Shown here one piece after another: positions 10,522 through 18,859 of a DNA stretch of 64,000 bases. The notes beneath the pieces were generated by a model, which worked only from the letters and a program-made list of their open reading frames with translations, was not told the origin of the DNA and made no database searches. The stretch is taken from assembly GCA_027365225.1 (NCBI GenBank), contig DAHXNV010000001.1:58004-122003 (forward strand). Direction: 5' to 3'. The stretch comes from Gammaproteobacteria bacterium (lineage in GTDB: Bacteria > Pseudomonadota > Gammaproteobacteria > Steroidobacterales > Steroidobacteraceae). The position numbers and the translations under genes were made by a program. How positions within the stretch are numbered: the first letter of the stretch is position 1; the number at the start of each line of letters is the position of its first letter.

Positions 10522-10881
10522 ATGGGCGAAAATATCCGGGTGACTTTCCAATCCGAGCACGACTGGGAGCGAGCCCGCGTGCAATGGGTCGAGGATCTGC
10601 TGGCGGTCGGCGCCTTGTTCGGCGACGACGAGTCGCTGCTGCGCGCCAAGGCGAACCGCGTGCATCAGTTGCTGCGGCGCATCGTCGAGGATGTCCCGGC
10701 GGTGCGCATCACCGCCAGATTGCCCGACGGCGTGCCGCCGGAACAGATCCCGTTGCTCAGCGCCGCGATCCGCGAGGCGGCGCTGAAGGCAATCGAGGCG
10801 AGCATGAATCATTCGGTACGCCTGGTCATGGCGGCCATCTTCGATCTGTGCACCTCCAAGTTGCGCCGTGAGCCGTCCTAG
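10522..10881 (+). CDS. Hypothetical protein, 119 residues
   Basis: From the ATG at 10522 (GGAG-like site at 10510-10513). An in-frame start at 10324 exists but its first 66 residues look non-coding. The protein is soluble, mixed helical, with a central RLPDGVPPEQIPLLSAAIREA segment and an amphipathic C-terminus (ALKAIEASMNHSVRLVMAAI). I recognise no family. It is convergent with hemH, 8 bp apart. Confidence 0.5.
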   Translation: MGENIRVTFQSEHDWERARVQWVEDLLAVGALFGDDESLLRAKANRVHQLLRRIVEDVPAVRITARLPDGVPPEQIPLLSAAIREAALKAIEASMNHSVRLVMAAIFDLCTSKLRREPS

Positions 10882-10889
10882 CGTGCGGC

Positions 10890-11963
10890 TCAGGCCGAGC
10901 TGTCGCGCGGCACCGCCGCCGGCAGCAAGCCGAGGTCGACCTCCGTCCAGCCTTGGCTGTGCCGGGCAAGGAGATTGGCGAGCAGCGCCGCGTGCTCCGG
11001 ACGGGCGTTGAGCGCCGGGACGTAATCGAATCGTTCGCCGCCGGCGCGCATGAACGCCGCGCGGTTCTCGACATCGATCTCCTCGAGAGTCTCGAGGCAG
11101 TCGACCGCGAAACCCGGACAGATGACCGTGACATCTTTGATGCCGCGGCGCGGCATGGCGGCGAGCGTCTCCATGGTATAGGGGCGCAGCCACTCGGCCC
11201 GGCCAAAGCGCGACTGGAACGTGACGGTCCACTCACCTTCGGTGAGCAGCAGCTCTTCGGCGAGCAGGCGCGCGGTTTTCTGACACTTGCAGAAGTATGG
11301 ATCGCCCTGATGGAAGTAGCGCTCGGGAATGCCATGGAACGAAATCAGCAGGTGAGCCGTCCGGCCATGCGCGCGCCAGTGCTGCACGACACTCTCGCGC
11401 AGCGCATCGATGTATTCGGGCTGATCGTGGTATTCGGCGATGAAGCGCAGCTCGGGCAGCCAGCGCCAGCGGGCGAGTTCCGCGTTGACCTGATCATAAA
11501 CCGCGGCCGTCGTGGCACCGCAGTACTGCGGGAACAGCGGCAGCACCACGATCCGATGGGCGCCCGCCGCGCGCAGCCGTTGCAGGGACTGGGACACGGT
11601 CGGAGTGCCGTACAGCATCCCGAACTCGACCGAGAACGGCGCCATCATCCGCTGCGCGAGGACGCTGCTCAGCGCGGCGCGCAGCTGCTGCGACTGCTCG
11701 CGCAACGGGGAGCCTTGCGCCGACCAGATTTTGCGGTACTTGGGCGCCACCCGCCCGGGGCGCAACGGCAGGATGAATCCGTAAAGGATCGGCAACCACA
11801 ACGTCCGGGGCAGCTCCACCACGCGCGGGTCGCGCAGCATCCGCGCCAGAAAGCGCCGCACGTCGCGCGGCGTGGGAGACTCGGGTGTGCCGAAGTTCAC
11901 CGCGAGGATGCCGATGCGCTCGGCCATGTCGCGGTGGAAATCCAGGGACCCTTGATAGCGCAT
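10890..11963 (-). CDS. hemH: Ferrochelatase
   Basis: Inserts Fe2+ into protoporphyrin IX, the last step of protoheme synthesis. From ATG 11963 the protein is 357 residues; a second ATG at 11927 (MAERIGILAVNFGTPESP) is also possible. Family motifs are clear: the N-terminal VNFGTPESPTPRDVRRFL, the active-site LISFHGIPERYFHQGDPY with the catalytic His, FQSRFGRAEWLRPYT, and VICPGFAVDCLETLEEI with the metal-side Glu. Length fits. Longer starts up to 12119 read through Arg-rich non-coding DNA. Confidence 0.95.
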   Translation of the reverse strand: MRYQGSLDFHRDMAERIGILAVNFGTPESPTPRDVRRFLARMLRDPRVVELPRTLWLPILYGFILPLRPGRVAPKYRKIWSAQGSPLREQSQQLRAALSSVLAQRMMAPFSVEFGMLYGTPTVSQSLQRLRAAGAHRIVVLPLFPQYCGATTAAVYDQVNAELARWRWLPELRFIAEYHDQPEYIDALRESVVQHWRAHGRTAHLLISFHGIPERYFHQGDPYFCKCQKTARLLAEELLLTEGEWTVTFQSRFGRAEWLRPYTMETLAAMPRRGIKDVTVICPGFAVDCLETLEEIDVENRAAFMRAGGERFDYVPALNARPEHAALLANLLARHSQGWTEVDLGLLPAAVPRDSSA

Positions 11964-12152
11964 ACGGCGCACGATAGCGCAGCGAGCCGGTGCCGAGCCA
12001 GGGGGGTTGCGGGAACTCCCTACCCGCGGCCGGCGATAGCCGCTCGTTGCAGCGGTCATTCGCCTCAGGCGGTTGCGCATCCGTCCCGCAAGCCAGGTCG
12101 GATCACGTGCCGCTGCCAAGCTAAGCCTTGGCCGTCGAGTCTCCTCTTTGCA

Positions 12153-12863
12153 TCATCCCCGCGAGGGGTCCGTGGCCCCGCCGGCTCCGTCCCGATCGTT
12201 GCGCTGGAGGTGCTGCTCGAGGAACTGCAGTGTCCGTTCCCGGGCCAGCTCGGCGGCGGCAGGGTCGTAGGAGGCTCGCAGGTCGCAATTGAAACCGTGA
12301 CCGGCCCCCGGGTAGATGTAGAACGTTCCGCCGGGGTGCAGCGCCTTGATGCGATCGACCTCGTGAGGCGGGATGCTCTGGTCGGCGCTACCGAAGTGAT
12401 ACAGAACCGGACAACGCGGTGGCGATCCCGCATCCTGGACGCGGCCGTAGTAGACGACCGCGCAGTCGATCGGCAGGAGGCAGGCGGCCCGGTAGGACTG
12501 GGCGCCGCCGAAACAGTAGCCCACGGTGGCGACGCGTCCGGCATGCTTGACGACCGCGACGGCCGCAGCCAAGTCCTTCAGCGTCTGCTCGGGATTCAGC
12601 TGCTGCGCATAACCGCGGCCTTCGTCGACTTCAGGCGGGCTGTAGCCGAGCTCGATGCCGCGGCGGACGCGGTCGAACAGCGCCGGGGCGATCGCCGTAT
12701 AGCCCGCCTGCGCGAATCCGTCGGTCACGGCGCGGATATGCCCGTTGACCCCGAAGATCTCCTGGATCACGACCACCCCGCCCCGTGACTTGGCGGGCGG
12801 CGCGGCGAGATAGGCCTGCAGTTTGTGCCCGTCGCGGGCCATGAGGGGGGTGAATTCGCCCAT
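12153..12863 (-). CDS. Dienelactone hydrolase family protein
   Basis: 236 residues from the ATG at 12863 (MGEFTPLMARDGHKLQAYLA); the frame is open further upstream but without similarity. An alpha/beta hydrolase of the DLH type: the nucleophile elbow GYCFGGAQ has Cys in place of Ser, with Asp in FGSADQSIP and His in PGAGHGFNCD. Carboxymethylenebutenolidase cleaves dienelactone in chloroaromatic or catechol routes, but no such pathway lies nearby, so the substrate is unknown. VVVIQEIFGVNGHIRAVTDG is the family N-terminal signature. Confidence 0.88.
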   Translation of the reverse strand: MGEFTPLMARDGHKLQAYLAAPPAKSRGGVVVIQEIFGVNGHIRAVTDGFAQAGYTAIAPALFDRVRRGIELGYSPPEVDEGRGYAQQLNPEQTLKDLAAAVAVVKHAGRVATVGYCFGGAQSYRAACLLPIDCAVVYYGRVQDAGSPPRCPVLYHFGSADQSIPPHEVDRIKALHPGGTFYIYPGAGHGFNCDLRASYDPAAAELARERTLQFLEQHLQRNDRDGAGGATDPSRG

Positions 12864-13032
12864 TGATTCTGTCCTTTGGTCCGCGCCATTCGCCGCTGAA
12901 TTCAAAAGGATAGCGTGCGAACCCTGGTGCGGCAAAAGCGTCGCCGGCCCGCGGCGCAATTGCCCCGGTGGGAGCCGCGCATGATAGCCTAGCGGCCGGA
13001 TTGGGTCGCCGGGCGTCTCGTGGGAGGGGTCT

Positions 13033-14319
13033 ATGCTGGTCGGCTCGGCCGTACGGCGAGTGGCCATCTTGGGGGGGGTGCGTATACCGTTCGCCCGCGC
13101 CCACGGCGTCTACTCGTCCGTGGGAAACCGGGAGATGCTCACCGCAGTGCTGAGCGCGCTCGTGGCGCGTTTCGAGCTGCAGGGGGCGCGGCTCGGGGAG
13201 CTCGCCGCCGGCGCGGTCATCAAACATCCGCGGGACTACAATCTGACTCGCGAGTGCGTGCTCTCATGCGGCCTGGATCCTCGCACTCCCGGGTTCGACC
13301 TGCAGCGCGCCTGCGGCACCGGCCTGGAGGCGGCGCTCGCGATCGGCAACAAGATCGCCCTCGGCCAGATCGATGTGGGCATCGCCGGCGGCACCGACAC
13401 CATCAGTGATCCGCCGATCACGTACCCGCGCGCCTATCAACAGCTGTTGCTCGCGAGCTTCCGAGGCCGGACGTTCGCGCAGCGCTCGCGGCCGTGGCTG
13501 CGCCTGCGGCCCCGGTATTTCAAACCCGTGCTGCCGACGGTGACCGAGCCGCGCACCGGATTGTCGATGGGACAGAGTGCCGAGTTGATGGCGCAGCGCT
13601 GGGGAATCACTCGAGCGGCGCAGGACCGGCTCGCCTACGAGAGCCACATGAAGGCGGCGGCCGCCTGGCGCGAGGGATTCTACCAGGATCTGGTCGAGCC
13701 TTTTCTCGGGTTGCGGATCGACAACAACATCCGGCCGGACTCCTCGACGGCGAAGCTCGCAACGCTGCGCGCCAGTTTCGACCCGCGTGCCGGTACGCTC
13801 ACTGCCGGCAACAGCACGCCGCTGACCGACGGTGCGAGCGCCGTGCTGCTCGCCTCGCAGTCCTGGGCCGAGCAACACAAGCTTCCCGTGCTCGCCTACC
13901 TGCGCTACGGCAAGGCTTGGGCGGTCGACTACGCCGGCGGGCGGGAGGGCTTGCTGATGGCGCCGGCGTATGCCGTCGCGGCAATGCTGCGGGATGCGGG
14001 GCTGAATCTGCAGGACTTCGATTATTACGAGATTCACGAAGCGTTCGCGGCGCAGGTGCTGTGCACGCTCGCGGCCTGGGAGTCGGAGCGGTTTTGTCGC
14101 GAGAACCTCGGCCTGGATGCGCCGCTCGGCTCGATCGAGCGCACGCGCATGAACGTCAAGGGCGGCAGCCTCGCCATCGGTCATCCGTTCGCGGCTACCG
14201 GTACGCGCATCCTGGCGACGCTGGCAAGGCTGCTCGCCATGGATCCGGCCGCCCAGCGTGGCCTGGTCTCGGTCTGCACGGCCGGCGGTATGGGCGTCGC
14301 GGCGATTCTAGAGAGGTAA
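13033..14319 (+). CDS. Acetyl-CoA acyltransferase / thiolase (FadI-like)
   Basis: 428 residues. Thiolases condense or cleave acyl-CoA units. The acylated cysteine lies in LQRACGTGLEAAL, the His in YEIHEAFAAQ, a second Gly-rich loop in NVKGGSLAIGHPFAATGTRI and the second active Cys in SVCTGGMGVA-like VCTAGGMGVAAILE at the C-terminus. The length and the internal TEPRTGLSMGQSAELMAQ segment resemble the FadI or trifunctional beta-subunit group. No fadJ partner is adjacent. The start MLVGSAVRRVAILGG is the first in-frame ATG. Confidence 0.9.
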   Translation: MLVGSAVRRVAILGGVRIPFARAHGVYSSVGNREMLTAVLSALVARFELQGARLGELAAGAVIKHPRDYNLTRECVLSCGLDPRTPGFDLQRACGTGLEAALAIGNKIALGQIDVGIAGGTDTISDPPITYPRAYQQLLLASFRGRTFAQRSRPWLRLRPRYFKPVLPTVTEPRTGLSMGQSAELMAQRWGITRAAQDRLAYESHMKAAAAWREGFYQDLVEPFLGLRIDNNIRPDSSTAKLATLRASFDPRAGTLTAGNSTPLTDGASAVLLASQSWAEQHKLPVLAYLRYGKAWAVDYAGGREGLLMAPAYAVAAMLRDAGLNLQDFDYYEIHEAFAAQVLCTLAAWESERFCRENLGLDAPLGSIERTRMNVKGGSLAIGHPFAATGTRILATLARLLAMDPAAQRGLVSVCTAGGMGVAAILER

Positions 14320-14416
14320 CCGGGCCGCCGACAGCGGGGGTCCGGCGGAGCGGGGCGCGTTGCGCGCTCCGCGCTTGAACAAACACAGACGTGCCTCAGC
14401 ACGCGGGGAGGTTTGA

Positions 14417-14467
14417 ATGAACGGCATTGCAGTCGATGCCGCGGCGATCGCGCCGCCGTGCCTATGA
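14417..14467 (+). other. Possible 16-codon leader ORF overlapping the patatin gene start
   Basis: A short frame, ATG at 14417, encodes MNGIAVDAAAIAPPCL and its TGA (14465-14467) overlaps the ATG of the patatin gene at 14464 as ATGA. GGGGAGG at 14405-14411 is well placed for this ATG and poorly placed for the in-frame TTG at 14413. Suggests translational coupling. Evidence is positional only. Confidence 0.3.
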
Positions 14468-16263
14468 ACCGCGGCCTTCACGAGGGCAGCACGGCCCTGC
14501 GGGCCGATCTCGGGGCGCTGCTGGCGCGGATGCCGCTGTTCAATGCCCTGGCGCCGACCGTGCTGCGGCAGATCGCCGATGCGGCGCAATGGCTGTCGCT
14601 GCCCGGCGGCGCGGCTCTGTTCGCCGCCGGCGAGCCCGCCGATGCGCTCTACGTCGTGCTCAGCGGGAGTCTGGCGGTTCTGACGGCCGACGGCCGGGTG
14701 CAGGGCCGCTTTCTGGCGCGGCTGGCCGCCGGCGACACTGTCGGGGAGATGGGCCTGATCTCGGGGCGCCCGCGCACCGCGCACGTCGTGGCGCTGCGCA
14801 ACACCGAGCTGGCGCGGATCCCGGCCTGCGCATTCAACGACGTACTGCGGCGCGATCCGCAGGCCATGTGGCGTATCGCGCAGCTGATGGTCGAGCGGCT
14901 GGAGCGGATGGATGCCATGCCCCGGGCGCATCTGCGCGGCGCCTCCACCTTCACGGTGCTGCCGCAGAGTCTGGAGGTGGATGTTGCGGGATTTTCCACC
15001 GCGCTGATCAAGGCGCTCGCCGAGTTCGGGCGCGCGGAGCTGGTCTGGAGCGTGCGCGCCGGCACGCACACCAGCGAGTGGTTCAACAACATCGAGTCGA
15101 CCAACGACTTCGTCGTCTACGTGGCCGATCCCATGCCGAGCCGCTGGACGAAGCTGTGCGAGCGACAGGCGGACGCGCTGTTGCTGCTGGCGCGCGCGGA
15201 CAGTCCGGCGGGCAGCTGGGGCGCGCTGCGTTGGCCGCACGATCACAGTCTCACTCCGCAGCGTTGGGAGTTGATCCTGGTGCACGACACCAGGATCGAG
15301 ACCGGCGCCGCCGCCCGTTGGCTCGCCAATCTGCCCGACATCCCGCATCACCACGTGCAGTCCCCGGCCGATTATGCGCGGCTCGCGCGGCTATTGACCG
15401 GTCGCGCCGTGGGGCTGGTGCTCTCCGGCGGCGGCGCGCGCGGCTTTGCGCACATCGGTGCCGTCAAGGCGCTGCGCGAGGCGGGGATCCCGATCGATCT
15501 GGTCGGCGGGACCAGCATGGGCGGCATCCTTGGCGCCGCCGTCGCCGGCCATTGGAGCGTGACGGAGCTGACCGACCGGTTCCGTCACTACTTCGTCGAG
15601 TCCGGGCCGCTGCGCGACTACACGCTGCCGTTCGTGTCGCTGGTATCCGGACGCAAGGTGAGCCGAATGTTGTTCGAGGCGTTCGGCGAGCTTGCGATCG
15701 AGGATTTGCCGCTCTCGTTCTTCTGTGTCTCGTCCAATTTGACTACCGGTTACCCGCACGTGCACCGGCGCGGCGAGCTTTGGCGGGCGCTGCGCGCCTC
15801 GGTCTCGGTGCCGGGCGTGCTGCCGCCCGTGGTGCACGCCGGGCAGGTGCTGGTCGACGGCGGGGCCATGAACAACCTGCCCGTGGATGTCATGCTGGAG
15901 CTTGGCCGCGGACCGGTGATCGGCTGCGATGCGGGGGCGGATCGGGCTTTCACGACCCGAGGCGATGAGCTCGACGTGCCCCGGCCGTGGCAGCTCTTGT
16001 CCTGGATCCGGGCGCGGCGGCAGCTGCCGAATATCTTTCAGATTCTGTGGCGCAGCGGCATGGTCAACAGCACGACGCTCACGGCCGCGCAGCGCAGCAG
16101 GACGGATCTGCTGCTGCGCCCGCCGCTGGCCGAGATCGACATGCTCAACTGGAAGGCATTCGAGCGGGCGATTCAAGCCGGCTACGACTACACCGCGCGT
16201 CAGCTCGATGACTTGCCCGAGGAATCTCCGCTCTGGCGCAGCACGGGGCCGACCGGCCCGTGA
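14464..16263 (+). CDS. Patatin-like phospholipase with cyclic-nucleotide-binding domain (NTE/RssA type)
   Basis: 599 residues from ATG 14464; a TTG at 14413 in the same frame would give 616. Residues about 20-140 form a cNMP-binding domain (MPLFNALAPTVLRQIADAAQ, DALYVVLSGSLAVL, GDTVGEMGLISGRPRTAHV). A middle region follows, then the patatin core: LVLSGGGARGFAHIGAVKAL (oxyanion loop), GGTSMGG (G-x-S-x-G with the catalytic Ser near 350) and VDGGAMNNLPV with the catalytic Asp near 465. Such enzymes hydrolyse membrane lysophospholipids and are similar to neuropathy target esterase. The cNMP domain suggests ligand control, but no cyclase lies nearby. Confidence 0.92.
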   Translation: MNRGLHEGSTALRADLGALLARMPLFNALAPTVLRQIADAAQWLSLPGGAALFAAGEPADALYVVLSGSLAVLTADGRVQGRFLARLAAGDTVGEMGLISGRPRTAHVVALRNTELARIPACAFNDVLRRDPQAMWRIAQLMVERLERMDAMPRAHLRGASTFTVLPQSLEVDVAGFSTALIKALAEFGRAELVWSVRAGTHTSEWFNNIESTNDFVVYVADPMPSRWTKLCERQADALLLLARADSPAGSWGALRWPHDHSLTPQRWELILVHDTRIETGAAARWLANLPDIPHHHVQSPADYARLARLLTGRAVGLVLSGGGARGFAHIGAVKALREAGIPIDLVGGTSMGGILGAAVAGHWSVTELTDRFRHYFVESGPLRDYTLPFVSLVSGRKVSRMLFEAFGELAIEDLPLSFFCVSSNLTTGYPHVHRRGELWRALRASVSVPGVLPPVVHAGQVLVDGGAMNNLPVDVMLELGRGPVIGCDAGADRAFTTRGDELDVPRPWQLLSWIRARRQLPNIFQILWRSGMVNSTTLTAAQRSRTDLLLRPPLAEIDMLNWKAFERAIQAGYDYTARQLDDLPEESPLWRSTGPTGP

Positions 16264-16344
16264 GCGCGGCTCGGTGTGTGGGCACGGGGACGGGCCGCAT
16301 CGCGATCGAGCGGGCCAATTCCCGCGCCCTCACTCGCGGCAACT

Positions 16345-16369
16345 ATTTGCCGGGTAGTGGGTCAGTTTG
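16345..16369. repeat. Left target duplication (8 bp) plus left terminal inverted repeat (17 bp)
   Basis: ATTTGCCG at 16345-16352 then GGTAGTGGGTCAGTTTG at 16353-16369. Both are repeated exactly at the right end; the duplication could be read as 9 bp if the first G is shared. Confidence 0.85.
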
Positions 16370-16376
16370 GAAATTT

Positions 16377-17003
16377 CTAGAACGGATACCGCTCGATAAC
16401 CAAGTCCGCGTGTTCTCGCATCCCTTCCTTGATCCCGTGTGCCAGAGTTATCAGGAACAGCTGGGCCCCTTCTCGCCTAGCGAATTTCATGGCCGGGATA
16501 AAGTCACTATCTGCGGTAACCAGGACGATGACCTGCGCCTGACGCTTGAGCGTTAAGCTAGCGATGTCGAGTCCGATCCTCATATCGACACCCTTCTGTC
16601 GAATGCTTGGCATCACATCAGAGGATTCGATTTCTACGGTGGGACCCGCCCGGCTTGCTCAGGATTTTTGGCTTGAGATGCCACCCTTCGTGAAATAGCT
16701 CGCCGAAGCGTAGTGCGAAGAACGGCTCTTTCAAAAGAGCCGCTTGGGCGCTCTTGTTTCTCGCAGCAATTTCCGTTGCGCCAAAGTCCATAGCACCGCC
16801 CCGAGTGGTCTGGTGGCGATACCTTCCAGGGGCCTAGCGTCGTAATAGTAGATGCGATGAAGCCGCATCTGACCGAGACATGGAAGCTTCTGAATGCTGC
16901 TGGCAAAGGCGGAAATAGCGGCAGCGTTAGCGGGCGTCTTCTTCGTGCCAAGCTTGCGACGGATGAACCCGCCATCAAGCAGCATTGCGTACGATACGGC
17001 CAT
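16377..17003 (-). pseudogene. NYN (LabA/DUF88-like) domain gene broken by two compensating frameshifts
   Basis: Start at ATG 17003 with GGGAGG four bases upstream. The frame begins SYAMLLDGGFIRRKLG (the metal-binding Asp of the PIN/NYN fold) and continues through RLHRIYYYDARPLEG to PLGAVLW near 16790. There the family sequence continues in another frame (DFGATEIAARNKSAQ, then KEPFFALRFGELFHEGWHL), as if one base were lost. Near 16650 it returns to the first frame (PSIRQKGVDMRIGLDIASL, then VIVLVTADSDFIPAMKFARR with the second Asp pair) and ends at a TGA at 16377. The intact protein would have about 205 residues. NYN proteins are RNases or RNA-binding factors; this copy should be inactive unless the shifts are sequencing errors. 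Confidence 0.78.
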
Positions 17004-17193
17004 TTGGCCTCCCAAATAAAAAGGCCGCAAAGCGGGTGGGGGACGTGCCCCTCTTATATGACACCCACTAAGCAGCCGTTTCTTATCGGCGGTAATTCTA
17101 CGCCTGCCCTGCCGGATATGCGAGCGACGGAGTTCACTTTTCTAAGTATCTAACAACGCTGCAATTTCTTCTAGAGTCCAAAGCTTATCCGAG

Positions 17194-17216
17194 ACCCCAG
17201 CCGCCATCGCTGGGGT
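17194..17216 (-). terminator. Hairpin downstream of the small basic-protein gene
   Basis: ACCCCAGC, 7 bp loop, GCTGGGGT: a perfect 8 bp stem 32 bp past the stop of the small minus-strand gene. There is no clear T-run, so it may be a weak or factor-assisted terminator. Confidence 0.4.
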
Positions 17217-17248
17217 GATCCGTAGCGTCTGATGGGTATTGGAATTCC

Positions 17249-17485
17249 CTATCTTCCCCAGCGCTTTTGGGCAGCCTTCTTCGCTATATCGGACCGCTGC
17301 TTTTTTGTCAGAGCCTCAGCCCTGGCTTTGCCGCCCTTCAGGCCACCCCGTCGGCCGAGCGACACGGCTGCTGCGTCCTTGCCCTCGTCCGTCTTGGGCA
17401 TCTCTGCCTGTCCCGTGGCGATGTCGGTGAGAAACTTGGCGAGCTGATTTACGTCACGAAGACGCTTGCTTGAGCGGTCTGGCAT
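17249..17485 (-). CDS. Small basic protein, histone-H1-like C-terminus
   Basis: 78 residues from ATG 17485 (MPDRSSKRLRDVNQLAKFLT); another ATG at 17518 is less likely. An N-terminal helical part is followed by AAVSLGRRGGLKGGKARAEA and LTKKQRSDIAKKAAQKRWGR, a pattern I know from many small proteobacterial proteins of unknown function, often seen in accessory DNA. The GRRGGLKGGKARA repeat suggests nucleic-acid binding. It lies inside the inverted-repeat element, 245 bp upstream of the NYN gene on the same strand. A role with the NYN protein is only inferred. Confidence 0.75.
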   Translation of the reverse strand: MPDRSSKRLRDVNQLAKFLTDIATGQAEMPKTDEGKDAAAVSLGRRGGLKGGKARAEALTKKQRSDIAKKAAQKRWGR

Positions 17486-17680
17486 GCTCACACTATGGCC
17501 CTTGGAGCACCGCATCACAACGGGGCGTCATGAAAAATGGGAAGCGGATGACTGGCGGGGCCGGCTGGGTCCTCCAAACCACAAAGGGCAGAGAGCGCGC
17601 ATTCAGGGCAACGCTCCTCAAGACGTTCAACCTTGGCCATCGGCGCATCGCTATCTTCAGCGTCCCAAAGCGCTTCGGCT

Positions 17681-17705
17681 CAAACTGACCCACTACCATT
17701 TGCCG
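17681..17705. repeat. Right terminal inverted repeat (17 bp) plus right target duplication (8 bp)
   Basis: CAAACTGACCCACTACC at 17681-17697 is the exact complement of the left end; ATTTGCCG at 17698-17705 is the direct copy of the left flank. Confidence 0.85.
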
Positions 17706-18149
17706 GTATCGCTTTACGATCCTGTGTTCACGCCGCCCGACCGCAGACCTCTCGGCACCTGAGTTCTCCAGGGGCTGACGTTCGAAAATGTCCCAAACGC
17801 GCCAGCGCCTCGCTCGAGCGCGTATTGGCCACCTGCCCGGTACCGCTCACCGGAGAGCTGGCCGGACGATGCGTCGATGTCTAGCGGGGCGGGATGGACA
17901 AATGCCGCCATTGCGGCACTCTCACCCGACCGCAGAAGGCAAGGCGGAAATCAAGTGCTGCACGACGACAGGCGCCGAGGTTTTCCGCGAGCACCGGCTG
18001 CGAAACACCAAGCCAAGCAACGCCAAGTCCTCGGGCTACTCCTCGCGTTGCCTCAACGCCGACAATTTAACCCGTCCATGCTGCGAACGAACCGTCGTTT
18101 AAGACCCTAAGCGACCGCAAAGCTACGCCGTGGCTTATCCGAGTACTCG
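17706..18149. other. Region without a supportable gene
   Basis: 444 bp between the inverted-repeat element and the cytochrome c4 gene. Open frames here are short and show no family-like segments, signal peptide or good ribosome site. It may be remnant accessory DNA. Confidence 0.5.
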
Positions 18150-18812
18150 TCAGTTTTTCAGATAACTGAGGTAGGCCGCGAGGGCGGCAATTTGGGCTGC
18201 GGATAAATTGTGCGCAATATGCTTCATGGGGGCCGATGCGCCTGCTTTGAGCGGATTTTGCCCGCGTACTTTACTCCAATTCGTCAGCTCTCTCACGATG
18301 TATGAATCGAGCTGACCAGCCAGACGAGGGATTTTGTTCATGCCCTTGGCGCTGGGGCCGTGGCAACCGGAGCATGCGGGAATATTGTCGGTAGGAACAC
18401 CCTCCTCGTAGATTGTTCGGCCTGTTGCCACCAGATTCCTCGGGCCCTGTCCGATCGGCGCGGGGTTGAGACCGCTAAAGTGCGCTGCCAGAAGGAGGCG
18501 CATTGCCGGGCTGAGAGAATGCGCCGATGTTATACCTAAAGAACTGTTCTTATCCCGCATGGAGTGCGCAAACGCCAGCAGCTGTCTCTCGATGTATTCG
18601 GGTGTCTGGCCCGCGATACGCGGGATGGGAAGATATCCGCCGACCGTGCCTCGGCCGGACGGCCCGTGGCAGTCTTGGCAATATTGTATCTTGGCCCGAA
18701 GGTCGGCTGCAGAAATGGCCTTCGCCTCTGCGCCAGCCGTCAAACTTACCGTCGAGAGCAGTAGCGCGAGCAGTGCCCATGGCGTCGCCGCGAGCACACG
18801 GTTACACGTCAT
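18150..18812 (-). CDS. Diheme cytochrome c4-type protein
   Basis: 220 residues. A signal peptide (residues 1-28, LAATPWALLALLLSTVSLTAGAEA) is followed by two heme c sites: QYCQDCHGPSGRG near residue 50 and PACSGCHGPSAKG near 145. The repeated layout of two similar halves, each with IPR(I/L)AGQ after the heme site and a Met axial-ligand segment (MRDK / MKHI), matches periplasmic cytochrome c4, an electron carrier to terminal oxidases or from dehydrogenases. It is followed on the same strand by the monoheme cytochrome gene just upstream (18860-19462), so the pair likely forms one redox unit. Confidence 0.88.
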   Translation of the reverse strand: MTCNRVLAATPWALLALLLSTVSLTAGAEAKAISAADLRAKIQYCQDCHGPSGRGTVGGYLPIPRIAGQTPEYIERQLLAFAHSMRDKNSSLGITSAHSLSPAMRLLLAAHFSGLNPAPIGQGPRNLVATGRTIYEEGVPTDNIPACSGCHGPSAKGMNKIPRLAGQLDSYIVRELTNWSKVRGQNPLKAGASAPMKHIAHNLSAAQIAALAAYLSYLKN

Positions 18813-18859
18813 GTGGCAGCCTTTTTAACAACATGCCGATATGAAGACTATGAAACACA

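Larger units (their letters stand above)
16353..17697. mobile_element. Non-autonomous inverted-repeat element carrying an NYN gene and a small basic-protein gene
   Basis: 1,345 bp bounded by perfect 17 bp terminal inverted repeats (GGTAGTGGGTCAGTTTG at 16353-16369 and its complement at 17681-17697), flanked on both sides by the direct repeat ATTTGCCG. This is the structure of a transposed segment with an 8 bp target duplication. Base composition inside is visibly more AT-rich than the flanks. It contains no transposase frame; instead it holds a broken NYN-domain gene and a small gene, both on the minus strand. The GTGGGTCAGTTT end sequence reminds me of IS21-family ends, which also give 4-8 bp duplications, but I cannot verify this. 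Confidence 0.8.

Noticed and set aside
16600-16800. Programmed ribosomal frameshift in the NYN gene
   Set aside because: Two shifts of opposite sign are needed and no slippery heptamer or stimulatory hairpin is evident; decay or error is simpler.
17530-17688. 52-codon plus-strand ORF inside the inverted-repeat element (MKNGKRMTGGAGWVLQTTKG...)
   Set aside because: Looks protein-like but has no clear ribosome site, known family, or context; not enough to call a gene.
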